A stretch of DNA of 64,000 nucleotides from Rallus limicola (Eukaryota > Chordata > Aves > Gruiformes > Rallidae): NCBI GenBank assembly GCA_022605955.1, contig JAKCOZ010000003.1, positions 53,196,179-53,260,178 of the forward strand, given 5' to 3'. Positions 11,518-26,167 of the stretch are shown piece by piece (within the stretch, counting starts at the first letter, position 1; every line of letters starts with the position of its first letter). Both the position numbers and the translations under genes were made by a program. The notes beneath the pieces are model-generated. The model ran no database searches, was not told the origin of the DNA, and saw only the letters and a list, made by a program, of their open reading frames with translations.

Positions 11518-14500
11518 AGTGTATGGTTGAAGTAACTGAGTGCTTCTCTTGAGTGTTTTTTTTCTTAATGCCCAATGAATCAGTGAAACCTAGCATTTTT
11601 GAGTGGTTCCCTATTGTGCATTCTTGCGTTTCTCTTTTCTCAGTGCCCAACTTGAGAACTTTCTATGTTGAATATTTTCAAGTGCTATAAAGCACTAACA
11701 ACTTTGATAAATCAGATAATTATTCCAATCAGAGCTTGGAATAAGTAAAAAATTCTGGCCTTTATTTTTGTTTCTCTTTAAGATAGATTTTTTTTTTCAC
11801 TTTCAGCTGGTATGCTTTTCCTGCAGTTTTTATATATGGTTATATGCTTTATTTCCATGCAAATAATTGACATAAGCCTCCTGAACACTTAGTTTAAAAA
11901 GTTGTCATCTCACATACAAAATTTCGGAAAGTTTCCATGGGAATATTTCCATCAGAAAAAGCCCTGTCTCTTCAGGTTGACATTTCTCTCTTTCATCTAA
12001 GGGCTCTCTATTTTCTGCTGGGAGCTTTTGCACTGTCATATTCCTGTTGCATGAGCAGTTTGTAAGCAAGCATAACCTGTCAGAGCTTCCCATGTGAATG
12101 GTTGCAGTTGAACTTCTTGTTGCCCTCAAAGGGACCAGGGGAGGACACGGTTTCTATGAACAAGTCTTCCTTCATTGTCACAACATTTATAGTAGTTACT
12201 GAAACTCAGCAGTCATTTTGGAGCATCAGGGCCTTCAAAACAGAAAATAACCTCCTCTGAGCTAGAGACACCTCCCTATAGATATAGAAGGCCAATATGC
12301 AGAAATAATTGCGTGGGTAGCACAGTAACTGTCTGCTTTCATGCTGGCTCTCTTATGTATCCTTCTATGTATCTCAGTAGTCCTGTGTAAATGAGGTCCC
12401 ATCCTAATTCTCCAGTAGAGGAAGCAGGAAGAGCCACCAGCTGCAGCACACAGATGAGTAGTGCTTCCTTCTGGCGTGCAACCTTTTGCCTCAGAGTTTC
12501 TTACTTTGTGAGCCGTGGTATTTAGTTAATTCATGAGCACAGAAATTAAACTTCTGTTGTCATTGGCACCAAATTATTTTTGAATTACCTTTGAAAGGAG
12601 AAGGCTGCTGTCATGAAAGAGCCAGCTACCTCTTAAAGGTCCACAGATCTCTGGCTTGGAACAAGAACATTGTTGTCTGAAGTATGACCTCCACTGTGCT
12701 TTCCTCCTCACTCATCCTAGATGAAGAGCTTTTCCCACGTTTCCTGATGTTTGTGTTCAGGTCAGCTAACAATGCTTCAAGTCTTCATCTTTTTTTTAGT
12801 CTACTTTTCTGTATTGCTTATAGCTATTAAGGAAAGACCTGCCAACAGCAAAAGACTGAATAGCAGAGAGCAAAGTTGTGAGGGATTTTTGTAGGCAGTT
12901 CTGTGTTTGGAATTGCTGGAACCCTTTTCAAGAGTCAAAAAGCACCACTTAAAGTAATTTGCAATTTGCAATGGAAGGGTACAGAGCACAGTGACTTCCC
13001 AGACTCCTATTTATTTCTTGACTTGATGCTACCAGTCGCCTTCTTTCTGTCTCTTAGCAGACATCACAATTGCTTGGGGAAATAGTTTGCTCAGTTTTTT
13101 TCTTTGCCTCCTTTTTCTGGTTCTTTAGCAATTATTAGTGGTGATATTGTATTGAAATAAGCTTAGTTGCTCTTCCCTGTTTTGATGTTCCAGAATTATA
13201 TACTGGCTTTTAAAATATTTTTAAAATAGTGAAATAGCATTTTGCTGTTCCTGTACCTCATATTAATGTATCTCCAACTTGTTCTAGTATAGTACAAAAA
13301 GCTTTCATGAAACTATGGGTCATATTTTTAACTGGAAGAACAGGCAATGTTTAGGATTGCTTTTTGTCAGATGCTGTCACTGCAATTTTGATACTGGCAT
13401 TGTGAGAGTATTATCAGAGGGAGACTGTGGTGAGCTTCTTACATAAAGATCATTAATAATACCACCAAAGAAAGGCAGTGCTCCTTGACTTGCTCCTTAG
13501 AGCTGTCTCTCTGTATGAAGATTTTATATCTCCATTGCCTCCATACAAAATACCAATAAAGAAGTTATTCTGTTGACTTCAGATGATACCTAGATCTTTT
13601 TCAAGAAAATAATTTTGAAAATATTTGAGGAATGCTCTGGGGTTATTTTCAGTTTGGTTGATTTCTGTGTCGTCTTTGAGTGTGTGTTTAAAGGAGAAGA
13701 TGAAGAGAACTCAAGGGAAGCTCAGTGTATGAACAACTTTCTTGCTTTAATTGCCAAAATAGGTTCTCCTACATAGTAAGCAGGAAACAAAAAGGCACTA
13801 TACATTATAATTCCATCTGAGTTCTTCTGCTGGAGAGAGTATTCATCTTTATTATTTAAAGATATGTTATCTCAGGCAGTAACCTGACTACTTCTCTGTA
13901 TCATTTTCATAGTCTGTGAAAGTGACCCACATAAATGTGTACATGGTTTACTGACCTAAAAAGGATTCACCAAATCACTAAAATAACTATTGTTTTAGCA
14001 CACCAATGTGTTCAGAAGACTCCAGGTTTTGTTCCAAGAGGTCTTCAAGAAACACAAAGAAAATGTGTTTATGTGATACCCCTATAGCATTTAGTGTGGT
14101 TCAATGAAACATCATTTTACATAAACCCCCACACTTCAACAAAAATGAGTTGTCCAGAGTTAAACCAAATTGCACTTCTGTTCCCATTGAATGTCCCAAA
14201 GTTTCATTTCAGTCTGCTGTTGAAGACTGCTGGCGCTTGCTTGTCATAGCTGTCTGCCAGAACAAATTTAAAATTATTTGAAAATAGGCTTGGCAGAGTG
14301 GCCGTAAGAGGGGTGAATTAGTTCTGTGTGTGGCTGTGGCAGGTTGGCCCAGCAGACTTCTTCTGACCCAGAAGGATCCTGAGTCACTGCAATCTGTTCT
14401 GTGGGAGATGGAAGGCAGTATGACCTGGCTCTTGGACACATTTTCAGCAGTCGTGAGAAAACAGCCTGTGGGCTAAGTGATGCTATGGTTCTCCATGCTA

Positions 14501-14772
14501 TTCCTGGCCTTGTGGGCTGTGGTGCTGCAGCAGATGGTTCTTGTCCAGTTGGGTGGATTTGAAAGATCAGAACAAGGTAAGCACAGGAAAGGCACTTGAT
14601 TGAGGAGGAGAGGGGAAGGAATGAAGAGGGATAAACAGGCCATGTTTATTTTCTCCTTTTTCTTTGAAGTGTTTCCTTTCTATCTTTAAATTCTGTATAA
14701 ATATATATAAATATCTTAACAAGTAAACAGTAAGACCATTTTGGCAGGGGAGGAGGACAACAAAAAACATAC

Positions 14773-14886
14773 CGTTAATTTTTCCATACTCAGCTAATGT
14801 TCTGACTTTCTGTTTGTATTTACTTGGAGAATCTTCAGTTGTGTTAGTAAGCTTTTCATCCACAAACTTCTTCAATGTGCTACCAG
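14773..14886 (-). CDS. Candidate internal exon of an unidentified minus-strand gene
   Basis: On the minus strand an acceptor with a good pyrimidine run (attcattttag) and a plausible branch site (gctaat about 22 bases upstream) precedes a 114-base segment. It is followed by a consensus-like donor (AACG|gtatgt). One frame is open throughout, entering with two bases of a codon and leaving with one. The peptide contains LKKFVDEKL and SPSKYKQKVRTLAEYGKI, with balanced, non-repetitive composition that looks like real coding sequence. I do not recognise the family. With 8820-8990 it suggests a gene transcribed right to left, but the two exons are not adjacent and the exons between are not identified. 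Confidence 0.5.
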
Positions 14887-17800
14887 CTAAAATGAATTAA
14901 TATTAGCTTGGTAGCTTCACAGAACACAAATAGGAAAGCCAGAAAAAGAGCCAGGAGCTTCTTAAACATCCTTGTTTTTTGAAATACAGTCTGTTTGGTA
15001 CTTAAATACAAGACTTTTTACAACTATAAAATCTGGCTTCTCAGGAGTTGAGTGAGGAAATATAAAATCTAACTTACAAAATACTTTATGGTCATTTTAT
15101 AATCTATTCTGAATGAAGTAGTAATTTTATTTCTGAGACTTGCCTTAAAATTCTTGACTAATGGGCCAGACATACTTTGAAATACTACTTTTTGCAGCCA
15201 CTGACAGAGACATAGCTCTAGCTTGCAGCATTCATCTTTTGGACTGGGCAAATTTTCTGTGCATGGAACAGCTATTCATACCTTGTTTAGGCTGAGTTTG
15301 GTGGGGAAGAGCTATATTTTGAACTTTTTAGACGGTTTTGGATTTTAAAGTGGGAATTCTGCTTCTCTAGCAGTGCCTGCTAAGTAGTTACTGTCATGGG
15401 TAGCCTGGAATCATTCAGTAATGCTTTGTGCCTTTAGAGAATCTCCATGTCCCAGAGAATATCTGCTTGAGAAATACAGATAAAATCTATGCAAAATCTA
15501 GAGGGCTTGGGGGGTTTTGGGTTTGGGTTTTTTTTTTGTTTTTGCTGGGTTTTTAATTAGCTATAAATACTCTACTGTCTGCAGACATTTTCACCACTAT
15601 GCATCTGACACAAGTCAATTATATTGCTGTACACATTTAAATGGTCTATTACTAGTCTGCTGCCAGGAACTAATAAAAATATATTAACCCTCTGATCAAA
15701 TTTTATTATTTTTCTCATTTTCTTTCTAGACAGTTTATGGTTCCACAGGATTCTATAATTCACAGTCATGATGCACTGTTAATAGGCTTTAGTATCTTGT
15801 CTTCTTGGCTGCATGCCAACCACAAGTCTTGGCTATCTTTTGAACAGCTATATGTGTAGCAAACACATAGCACAGGGACTCCTAATACAGGTGTAAATGT
15901 GGGAAAATGGGACAGAATTTGTTTGACATACCACAGTTCTTCATATGTAAAATTACCCATAAGAATAAGAAATACATTTGGCAACAAAACACTATTTGTA
16001 TAAACTTGATCTTACTCTGTTTTGAACCAATTGAATTTGCATATTCAACTATATCCAAAAGGGAAAAGAAAATTAGCACATTATATGGTCATATCACAAT
16101 GATGTGAGGAAGTCAGGAGATGTACATAAGAAAGATTAGTGAAATTATAATGTATAATTCACTAGAGTAAAATACACTGGGAAAGAGATTAGTTTAAAAA
16201 AATTATCTAAATTTTCCATAATTCCAAATTACTGTAACTTACTGCTTCCCAATATTTGATCTAAAGAGAAACATGTCATCTTCATCTTAAGAGCAAACCA
16301 CTTCTCTACCCATTTTTCTGTTGTTACCTGTCTGGTGGTCAAACTTCTGGCTAGTTAACTGCCTGAGCCTGGACATACTCACTCCTTTATAAGAAATTTA
16401 CTGAACAGCTAGATGATAAGCGCTCATAATTACCCATGTTTTCCAAAAAGACACAGACCTAAGGAAAACCCAGAAACATGTCACAGCTCCTCACCAACTC
16501 ACCTGCTTCATTACCTTTCTGGGGTCACAAGATATGCCAGATCCAGGTGCTGCCAGAGCCTATTTGTAAGTGAATCTATTTTAGGCTCTTTTAGGAGACA
16601 GTTTCTGTGTAGAAATGACAAGTTTCCTGAACTTCTCCAAGGCACAGACTCAGAAAAGAACAAGTCTGGGCTGGTGTCAGTTCCTAAAGAGAAGTGTTGT
16701 TTTTCTTCTGGCTAGCCATCGCTTGGCTGAGTTTATTTCAACATACTTGGGATGGGGGTGGGTGGGAAGAATTGGAAAAAATTGCTTGCAAGTCAGAAAT
16801 GAAGTATTTATTCACCTGAGTGGGACTGCTCACAACTGGTAATCAAACACTTGATGAAATATCTTGCCAATTTGAGGATTTTAATCTCTACTTTCTTCCA
16901 TCTGTAAAACTGGGAAAATAATGCTTACTTAGCTCGCAGGGATATGTGACAATTCTTTCATTGATATCTCAAACATCAGGTGATATTCTTGCACAAAAGC
17001 CCTCTAGAATCCAACAGTTCTTTTTGAGAAAGAGATCTGGTGTCCCTGTTGTAATTCGTATCAATCTAGAGTTTATGCTTGCATAATTGATGTCCAAAGT
17101 AGATGTGCCTTTAAAATGAAAGAAAGCAATATAGCAGTAAACAAACTAAATTAGCTGAACTCATAATGCCTGTGGGTTAAATGTTCACAAACGAGTTAAA
17201 AATTCCAAGATCTCAATTATAATTTTACTGAAGACATGCTTTGAATGTTTTACCTTCTCTCTAATTATGGTATATTATTCTAGATACCCTGTTAGATTAA
17301 TAATAGATCTTGTGTCTGGGTATGAGGATGGCAAATGTTACTACAGTGTTTTATTAGCCATGTTTTAAGGGAGCATCATGATGATAATTTGCAATTGGTA
17401 ATGGCATTGTTGAACTAACATGTATAATAATATCATACATGGTTGGTAGTGGCGTTCTTGAATGAACATGAATCAAAAACTGCTTATCTTTAAGCTTAAG
17501 ATTAATGTGAGTCTCAGTGATAGGGAGGATCATGGTATTGTTTCAACACCTCAGTGCCATTTGCAAAATGAAAATTTTTTTAACCTCTAGATTGTGTCCC
17601 CAGATTTGGGCTTTATGGAATCAGAGCTGAAATGAAGGTGAAATATTGGAGATAAACAAGTAGTGGTAATGGAAAGTGGAATTCTCATACAGTAATGCCT
17701 CATATTAGCCTCTTATAATTCCCAATAAACAAAGCTAATCTGACACTAATCATGACCTGAACTTTCTGCCTTGAGTACTACTTCTTTCCCTCTGTCTTGA

Positions 17801-19822
17801 AATATTCTTAATGGAGCATGTCTTTTCTTTGCTGCCTCTATTCTTCCATAGTTTTGACTTTGAACTTAAATCAGGAATGAAGTGACAGGGCTTTCTGGGG
17901 AAGCTTGAACAAGAAGCTGGGCATAACTGTGCAGCTGCAATACACCAATGCTCTGTATGCAATGTAATTATCATAATCTGTGGAAAGACACTGCATTTTT
18001 CTGGTTGAAAGCTAGTGTCAAAAATTTTCTCTGTCACTGTAACAGAACAAAGCAGACCTTCCAGAACCCAGAATATAATGAATTTATTGAAAATTACATG
18101 TGGGGTACTTCTGCAGTACAGACAACCCTGAAAAGCAAAGCACTCCCACAGTCACACTGGTGCTGTCAAACATCTCAGATGTGCGTGGCTTTAGGATGAC
18201 TTTCAGAAGCACAGTTGTCACCATGTCCAGTTGCAGGTAGTTAGCAGCTGGACTAGTCACTTACTTGCAGTTAAAAAATCGGTGCTTTTGTCATTAATTC
18301 TAAGCAGGGTCAGTAAGTTGTTTTAGTCTGTCAGACCCAGTTCTGCTCTTAGCAGTGATATTAATGAATGTCAACTTTGGAAAAGTCACGGGAGAGTGCT
18401 GCTGTTCAGACTCTGTGAACTCGCAGGTCAGTCCTAGGGAATGACCCACTGTTAGTTTTCCAAAGGGACCAATTTCTTGTCTACAGTTCCATAGTTTCAA
18501 AAAATTGCTTTTGTACTAGCCTAAAGGTTTTGTTACGTTGTCTCTATGTCATGCATCTGTAATAACAAGTGTGTTGAGATTATCTTTGGTGAAGCAGATG
18601 AAATTAGGGCAGGAATAATCAAATATTAATTATTGAAGAAGACTCTACTGATGTTTGCTGATGTGTCACAGGGAAAATAAAGCTTCCCTTTCTGTAACTT
18701 CAACTCCAAAACAGGTAAATTGTACCTCAATCACTTACTGTATAGTCCTTAAGAATAGGCTACAGGTGAATTTTCAAAAGAAAACCCATCCTGTTCCTGA
18801 AACTGTGGATTTTGGAATTACATTGCATTATCACAGAGATGCGAAGTCTCGTTCCTTACCCCCCACACCTCACCTGTAGTACTGCTCTAAGGCATAGATA
18901 CCTCTAAATTACTTACTTGTATACAGAAACACAGTAGTTCAAGAATTATTTAATATACATCTGACATTGTAGTGGTAGTCTCTTTTATGGTACAAGATTG
19001 GTGGCAAACTGCTTTTATTGAAATTACTGACACTAGATCATAGTTCTGGAGTTACCACCTTGTTGATTACCTTTGCTTTTACCTTGACATTCCTGCTGTT
19101 GATAATTACATTTCTGATTTTTAAAAAAATCACCTGAGTAGAAATAGAGTGTTTTGCTTGACTTGTACATGTAGTGCACATACATTGGGAAGGGATTTGA
19201 TAAGTTAGAGTATAACAGTCAAATGCAAAGATTTTCTTCTAAGCAAAAAGCCACCTGCGGCCCAGTAGGACAGCTACATAAAAAGCATTCAAGTATGAGC
19301 AATCTGGCTAAACCTGTGACAGAGAATGTGAAGTGCTTTCTGAACTGAAGACTGTTATACTGGATAGCAGGAGAGCTGAGCTGTCCCCAGGTAGACTTGC
19401 AGGCATCCAACCCAAATATGAAAAGGAGACCTAGCTTCCAAAATAAATTAGGAGTAGACATTCATAGCAGACAAAGCCAAATATGTTTTCCCTCTTCTGC
19501 TTTTATATCAACAGATGATGGAAGTTACTTAGTTTATACTGAAAATGTTGGAATGTGATAGTCGAGCAGAGTTGTCACACCTGTGTTATGCTTTCCTGGT
19601 CGTCTAGACATTCCAGCCTCCATTCATTCCTGCGGATCTGTATCCATCACCTGTGCTTAATACTTATGTCTGTCGAAAAAAGTAAATACTCCTCCAAATG
19701 GTGTGTCATGTACATGCTCTTCTAACTTCAAACAGGCCTTTAATTCTCTTGGGTTATGTGAAGTATATTGGTGTCAAGATAGAAAGATTACTTTCAAGGA
19801 ACCAGGTGTTCTTTCTCTGAGA

Positions 19823-19845
19823 TTTTTTTTTTTTTTTTTTTTTTT
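19823..19845 (+). repeat. Poly-T homopolymer (T23)
   Basis: An uninterrupted T run followed by 'aatag'. It has the look of a strong pyrimidine tract or of a reverse-complemented poly-A tail. No exon or retroposon can be tied to it. Confidence 0.9.
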
Positions 19846-22800
19846 AATAGACCTACCCATAACATCTCCTGCTGTTTTCAGCTACATCAGAGTGAGGAAG
19901 TGTGTATTTTTGACTATGGTACTGAAGGCTTTTTAAACTTACCTATGAAAGATGCTATCCAATTTACTGTAATGATTTTTATGTCCTTCTTTGTTGCAGT
20001 GTGGTTTGCAGTATCTAACTCAATTTCCTTCTCTTGAAAATGAATCTTCCTCCATGTTCAAAAAGATACATTTATTCTTTCTACTTGAGAGACTGATACC
20101 ACAGTTTACTTCTCTTTTCCATGCCTCAGTCATCTGTCATCTTTCCAAAACTTCAAAACTCTCAAGAGAGTACAATGCATGTCAGATGTGTGAGGAGTGC
20201 TGTCCCCATAAGATTGACCCAATCAGGAAAAATTCCCTTCTTTTCTTCTCCCCTTTCACCTGAAATTACTCCTTCAGGAAACATCCAATCCTTCTGTAGC
20301 TCAGTGGATCAAAGTGCTGTATTGTTGGATCTTAATCACATATGAATGGCTCCAGAAGGGATCAGAGCTCTCTTTGTTCATTGGAGGCTTCTAGGCCAAA
20401 ACCAGTGCCAGCAGCCATAAAGGAAATATGTAAACCTCTGTTTGGTCATTCAGTGAACCATGTCACTCTAGGTTTGACCTCCACTTCTTTGCACAAACTT
20501 CCTTCAGCAGGAAGGTAGCCTAGATCATCGTCCTAAAATATATTACTGCTAGCAATTGTATGGAAAGGGATTTTTTTGTTATTCTTCTGTTTGATGTCCT
20601 TCTACTAACTTTTCTGCTCTCAGTTTCCTGCTTCTGAATATCCTCAGCTTTAAGTACAAACCAGAATTTTAAATGTTACACATTTATCAGATAGAGGAAT
20701 GGTCTTTATCACTGTGGTACCACAGTGTCTTGCAATCTGTAGTGTTTTTTAAAATAAATAAATTGCCACAAACCACTGTTAGCTGAGAGAGGTGTAGTTG
20801 CCCTCTACTCTCCCCTCTGATTTGGAGGTTGGTAACAAGCAGCCAAGCCAAGTGCACTAAGGAGATGTCTGATCAATAGCTGTCTCTATGAGTATAAACA
20901 GCTTTAAGATATGGGCAATGAGTAATTAAATAGTACTCTTCCCTCACAAAGAATACTTACAAGAAATAAAGCCTCTTGAATTGCCCCTGCTTAGTTGTTA
21001 TTTCCACAGACAACTCCCATTTTACTTTCCCTTCCCCTCACTTTTCTATGCAGTGTATCATTCACATGTATACATTGTTGAGTTTGCATGGTGCTGTGAT
21101 TACAAATGAACTTGAGTGTAACTTGCAGTGGTAAAAATGTACTATGTGCCAATTCCAAAGTGTGATTTTCTTCCTATAGAATGTTTCTGTTGTGCTAGAC
21201 ATGCATCATCACTGAGCTGGACTGGTAATAGGTAGATAAACTATTTCGGAAAAAAAAAACAACCTTGATCAAGTAGTTTTACTCCTTTGTAGTTCTTAAG
21301 ATGTTGTGAGTGCTTAATGAGGTGAAACAGTATTTCATATAATATTAACAAGAAATTGTTATTCTTCTCTTGTTCCAGATGAGCATTTTCATGCCACCAT
21401 TTTAATGATAATGTCACTTTATCTATTTATACGATACAAAAGATATGCTCTCCTTGTGTGTAGACTAACGTGCACTTTGTAACTAAAGCACAATCCTGTA
21501 TCTCTTATTCTGTTGTATCAAGCATGAGCAAATTACATAACTGTGAGTTGTCTTACTGCCATATCTGAATGTTAGCAGTGAAAGGAAAAGAATGAGAAGT
21601 TGCATGTCATCTGTGGTGTTTGTGCGCAAACGCAAGTGTTGCTGGTTATTTGGTTACCTGTCTGGTACTGCCATGCTTAAGGAAACCAAATGACTGAGCT
21701 GATCAATCATATACTATGGATAATGAAAAGCAAATAATTGAACTGTTCATTTTTGCCCTTCAGGTTAGAAAATTCATTGTGCAAAGTAAATGATTATATA
21801 ATAAATGGTTTATATGAGTGTACAGCCTATATTAGTAGAACAATGTAACTTGAAATCATTTCATTGGCTTTTTGTCTTTATGTAGTGAATCCATAAATAC
21901 AGACAAGGCTAAAAGGAAGGAACTTAGTGTTTTAACTAACATGGTAAAATTCAAAAATTCACATATGTTAACCTTCAATAAAAAAATGAATATAAAAATC
22001 CTACTAGAAGAGTTATGGTGTTGCATGTGTTTTATATAAAAATAAACAGAACTGCTCTCTCCCCTTCCCAAGAACAGCTGAAGATCCAATGAGACCACCA
22101 CCCAGTGGACTTTTTTATAGGATCCTGTTATATCTGTCCTGCATTTGTCTTTAAATTAAACCCAATTGATTCCGTTTATGCCTTACTGTTACTAATTGAT
22201 TTTGTTAATACATTTTAAAGGGGAGCAAGCAAACCAATTTTTGTGTCCTGACATAAATGTCCATTTTAAACTTGATTTTTCTGAGCATTGTCCACTTTTT
22301 GGCATACTCTACTTCCAGCATTATTAAGCCCATCTGCAGATTTGTACTTTTTAGTTGGCAAACATCAAGCTGATACATTACCAGCTGGGCTGGAATATCT
22401 TTTTTTTTTAAATATGATGTCATTTCTGCTGTGATGGATTAGACTTCTTTAGAATCAAGATGTTTTATTGCTTGTAAGTCAACTAAAGCCATTTTATGTG
22501 GTTGATCTCTTCACACCTCTCTCTACTTCCCCTCTTGAGTTCCTGCTGCACTGTCGGTGGTCTGACTGACATGATGATGACACTGTCCTTTCTGTTAATC
22601 TGTCTACAACTGGGCTTATAAAACAGCATGGCTGGTGGCACTCTTCACTGGGTGTTGAGTAAACTACTGTACAATGTGCAAATACTCCTTTATTCAAAGT
22701 CTGAGAATTTGATTCTTCTCCAAAACAGTTTTGCAGCAGGCAACAGAGTAACTTTTCCAGATTTTCTGGAGCAATGTACAAAACACTTTATTTGTTGCAC

Positions 22801-25800
22801 TGATTTAAAAAAAAACCAAAACACCACACCCTATTGTTAGTGCTTCATCTTGTAATGAGGTAATTTCTATTTTCAGAGGACAATTGGAAATGTTCCATTA
22901 GTAAGATTTCAAATTTTAGCTATAACCAAAGAGAATTTTTTTTTTGTTTAAGTCACTAAAGCATCTGTGAATTATTAGCAACGTACCGTTAGTGCACTGA
23001 TTCATTATAAACCAATTTTCCAGTAATGGGAGCAAATGTAAAACATTTCTTCACAGGATCTAGTCTATTCAAATACCCTGGCATGGTCTATCTGTCCGTA
23101 TTTGTAGGACTGTGCTACACATTCAAATCTAAAATGTTATTGAAGAACATATTTTTAGCTTTGGGTTTTTGTGTGTATTCAGCTCCATGACCTCCTTGCA
23201 ATAGTTTCTTCTTTTTCTTTGAAACTGGGACCACCATAAAGTTGAAAACTGAGTCCCTGAGCTGGAGATTGAGGAATATTCAATAACCTCTTGGTAGTTA
23301 TCTCCTTCTCATGCCATCTGCTGCCTAAAAGGCATAACAAAATAATAATACTAAATCTGACTGGAAGTGTTAGGTGGAAAATCACAATATAGTGGTTCTT
23401 TCAGACAATAGAAAAATAGCAACTTGGGTTTGTTTTTGGTGCTAAGGGATTAAAGATTATTGTGTCATTGTCTTTGTACTACTTTGGAGCTGCAGTGGTG
23501 GTGGTGGAATAACACTAGATCCTATACCGTACATCTTGGCATTGAAGTGGCAGAATAGTTTAATTGTATTAAACCTTTCAGTTACTGCCCTATAAATGAC
23601 TATTTGTTCTTGATGAGTTTCTCATTCAAGTAACCCTTGACCTCATAAAATACAAAACTCATACTGAAACCTATGCTTTATAATGCCAGATTTTTTTCCC
23701 ATTTTCAGTTTAGGCAGTTAACTTGTATCAAGTCTAAAAATAATGCTTTAAAAGAATCAATTTCATGGTGAATGCATCTAGTCAAACAAGTAATTTAAAC
23801 AACATCTTACTCGTGTGTAGCAGACCGTTTTACAAGTAACTGAGAGTTTTACAAGCCTGTGTTTCAGACGGGATAATTGGTTGTTTCTTATATGTGAGTT
23901 TGGGACTTAAACTCATTAACTTCAATATACAGAACCTTTCCTGCTCTGGTATGGAGTATTTAGTTAAGGTTTTTTTAGCTGTAGTCATGTTTAATAGTTC
24001 ATGACCAAGAAGTGGTAAAGTGGTGTAAATTTCAACTATGTTCTCAAAAAGCTAGTGAAATACACTATAACGTTTTAGTTTGTCATAGTGGTCATCAAAT
24101 TTATCATATAGTGTTTTATAATGTAAAGAAAACTAAATTGGTAATGGCATATTTGCAGAATTAAGACTTATCTTGAGCACCGAAATCCCAAAATTTAAAA
24201 AGCTGATTATACCTTCATTAGACCACAGTTATGAATATCTAGATTGCTCTATAAGGTGACTGGAGACTGCATAGAAAAATTGTTCCATTAAGTTATTTTA
24301 GTCAACTGACATTAATCTTCTCATCCCCTCAAAAAATGAAAGTCAGCTATATACTTGTTATATGCAGTTTCTTTTCCAGCAAGAAGCTTACCCCAGGTGT
24401 AACACCACAACCTGTTGGTAAAACTGTGAGTCAGATTCAGAGGTAGAGGGAAGGAGCTGCCTGTCATCTTGCACAAACTGGGTTTCCCTTTCTGCCAGCA
24501 TGACTTGACAAATACCTTCTTTTTTCTTTCACTGGTACAATAATGAGTATTGAAAGTTATTAAATATCACAAAATGAAGATGAGCCTGGAGCTGCATGGA
24601 ATACTGTTTTAAAGCAATGACTGGATGTGAGTTTGGAAGCATTTGTGCTTCCAGAGGCCTGGGTCTGGAAAACCCAAAGCACAGATTCATGTCTTCTAAC
24701 CATAGGGCAAGGAGAAAATCCTCAAGAATGGCTCCAGCAAAAGTCACTGGTGCTGGAGGAACTGGGGGTCACAGGCCTCATGGCGTTCTAGCAGCCAGGA
24801 ACTGAAGCTAGCACTGGCAGGGTCCCTGGGAGCACTTTTTGCTTCAGAAATATTGTACATTAACTTCTTCCAAAATGGATTATTTAATACTTCCTGCTTT
24901 CAGACCAGAAATATTAATTGCAGTTAGTTCTGAGCTTCCACTGCCTCTGTGTAGACATCACATAACTAGCAATACTCACATCAGCAAAGGACCTGAAGGG
25001 AGGTTGAAACCGTCCTACATTTACACACTCTGCTCTGTACCTGGTACTAAACAAGTGAAATAGGCATGGCCACTGTCTGATCTTCTTTGTATGAGGCCCC
25101 ACATCTTGTAGAGCCGCAGCTACTGCTGAATAAATGGCTTGTCTTTTGTGTTCATACTGGCTCTTGCCTTGGAATGGTTTCAGCAGTGTAAATGTGGGAA
25201 ACTAACCACAAAGCCCTTAGAAATCTTGTTCTTTGCTGTTGATACAAAATACATGTCCATACAGTGTTGTTGTGCTTTGCAGACGTGGGCACAGTATACA
25301 GATGTTATTTATTCAAGTGCTAGATTTATATACATGTTCAGGCAAACGCAGATGAATCATCACATATGCATCTCTCCAGAAAATACTGTTTAACTTATCT
25401 GAACAGAAAACATGCCATTTGCAGAAGGGGTGTCATAATAAGGATTGTTTTTTAGACTTCTTGTTATTCTAAAGGTTATTTTGACATTTGACATCACAAG
25501 TACTTTTCTGGGAGACGGGGGGTTGAAAACTCAGCACTTAAGTACCTGTGTCTCAGATTTTATTACCAATGGAAATCACATTTTCTTGGTAAAGCCAGCA
25601 TATTTTGCTGCTGAAATCAGTGTACTGTGTTGTCTATTTAAAAGATAAATGCTATGAAAACTCTGCAAGACTCTGAAAGATAGCTACTTACAGGTCTTAA
25701 GTGTTGAGTTTCCACTAAGTATTGGTATTCCTTAAGTTAATTGTCCGAAGATGTAATGAAAAAAACAAACCAGAGTGAGAGAAGGTAGGGAGGAGATGAC

Positions 25801-25886
25801 TGTTGGTATAGTGAAGTCTTGTAATAGGTTTCTTGTAAAATTATCTTTGGTTACATTTTGTTAATTCATTTTGGTGGCTTTTTTTG

Positions 25887-25901
25887 AAAAAAAAAAAAAA
25901 A
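25887..25901 (+). repeat. Poly-A tract next to a T run
   Basis: T7, G, then A15: a short inverted arrangement able to fold on itself. Simple low-complexity DNA. Confidence 0.85.
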
Positions 25902-26133
25902 GATTCATGCAATAACAGTCTACTTTGAACATTTTTTCCTAATCTTAAATTGATCTTAAATTCAATTGGTTATTTTTTAAGGAATATATTGGTTATGCTA
26001 AGAACACATTTATTTACTTATATAGAAAATTGTCCTTGTATGCAGTAAATTGGCATTTTTTGTGTCTATGTTGTATATGGTGGGGTCCTCCAAATACTTG
26101 ACTTTTACCAGGGATCGTTTTCAGCATTATTTT

Positions 26134-26167
26134 TTAGGACTTATTCTAATTTAGGACTTATTCTAAT
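26134..26167 (+). repeat. 17-base perfect tandem duplication
   Basis: The unit 'ttaggacttattctaat' occurs twice head to tail with no mismatch, which indicates a recent local duplication. Confidence 0.9.

Noticed and set aside
17750..18037. 95-codon minus-strand open frame with basic C-terminus
   Set aside because: Two overlapping frames look equally coding by eye and neither has both splice sites.
18052..18111. Plus-strand exon-like piece (TKQTFQNPEYNEFIENYMW)
   Set aside because: The acceptor and donor are only fair and no neighbouring exon in compatible phase was found. Attractive by eye but unsupported.
19991..20263. Plus-strand open stretch after a strong acceptor (ttctttgttgcag)
   Set aside because: No convincing donor within the open frame and no linked exon; the peptide shows no known motif.
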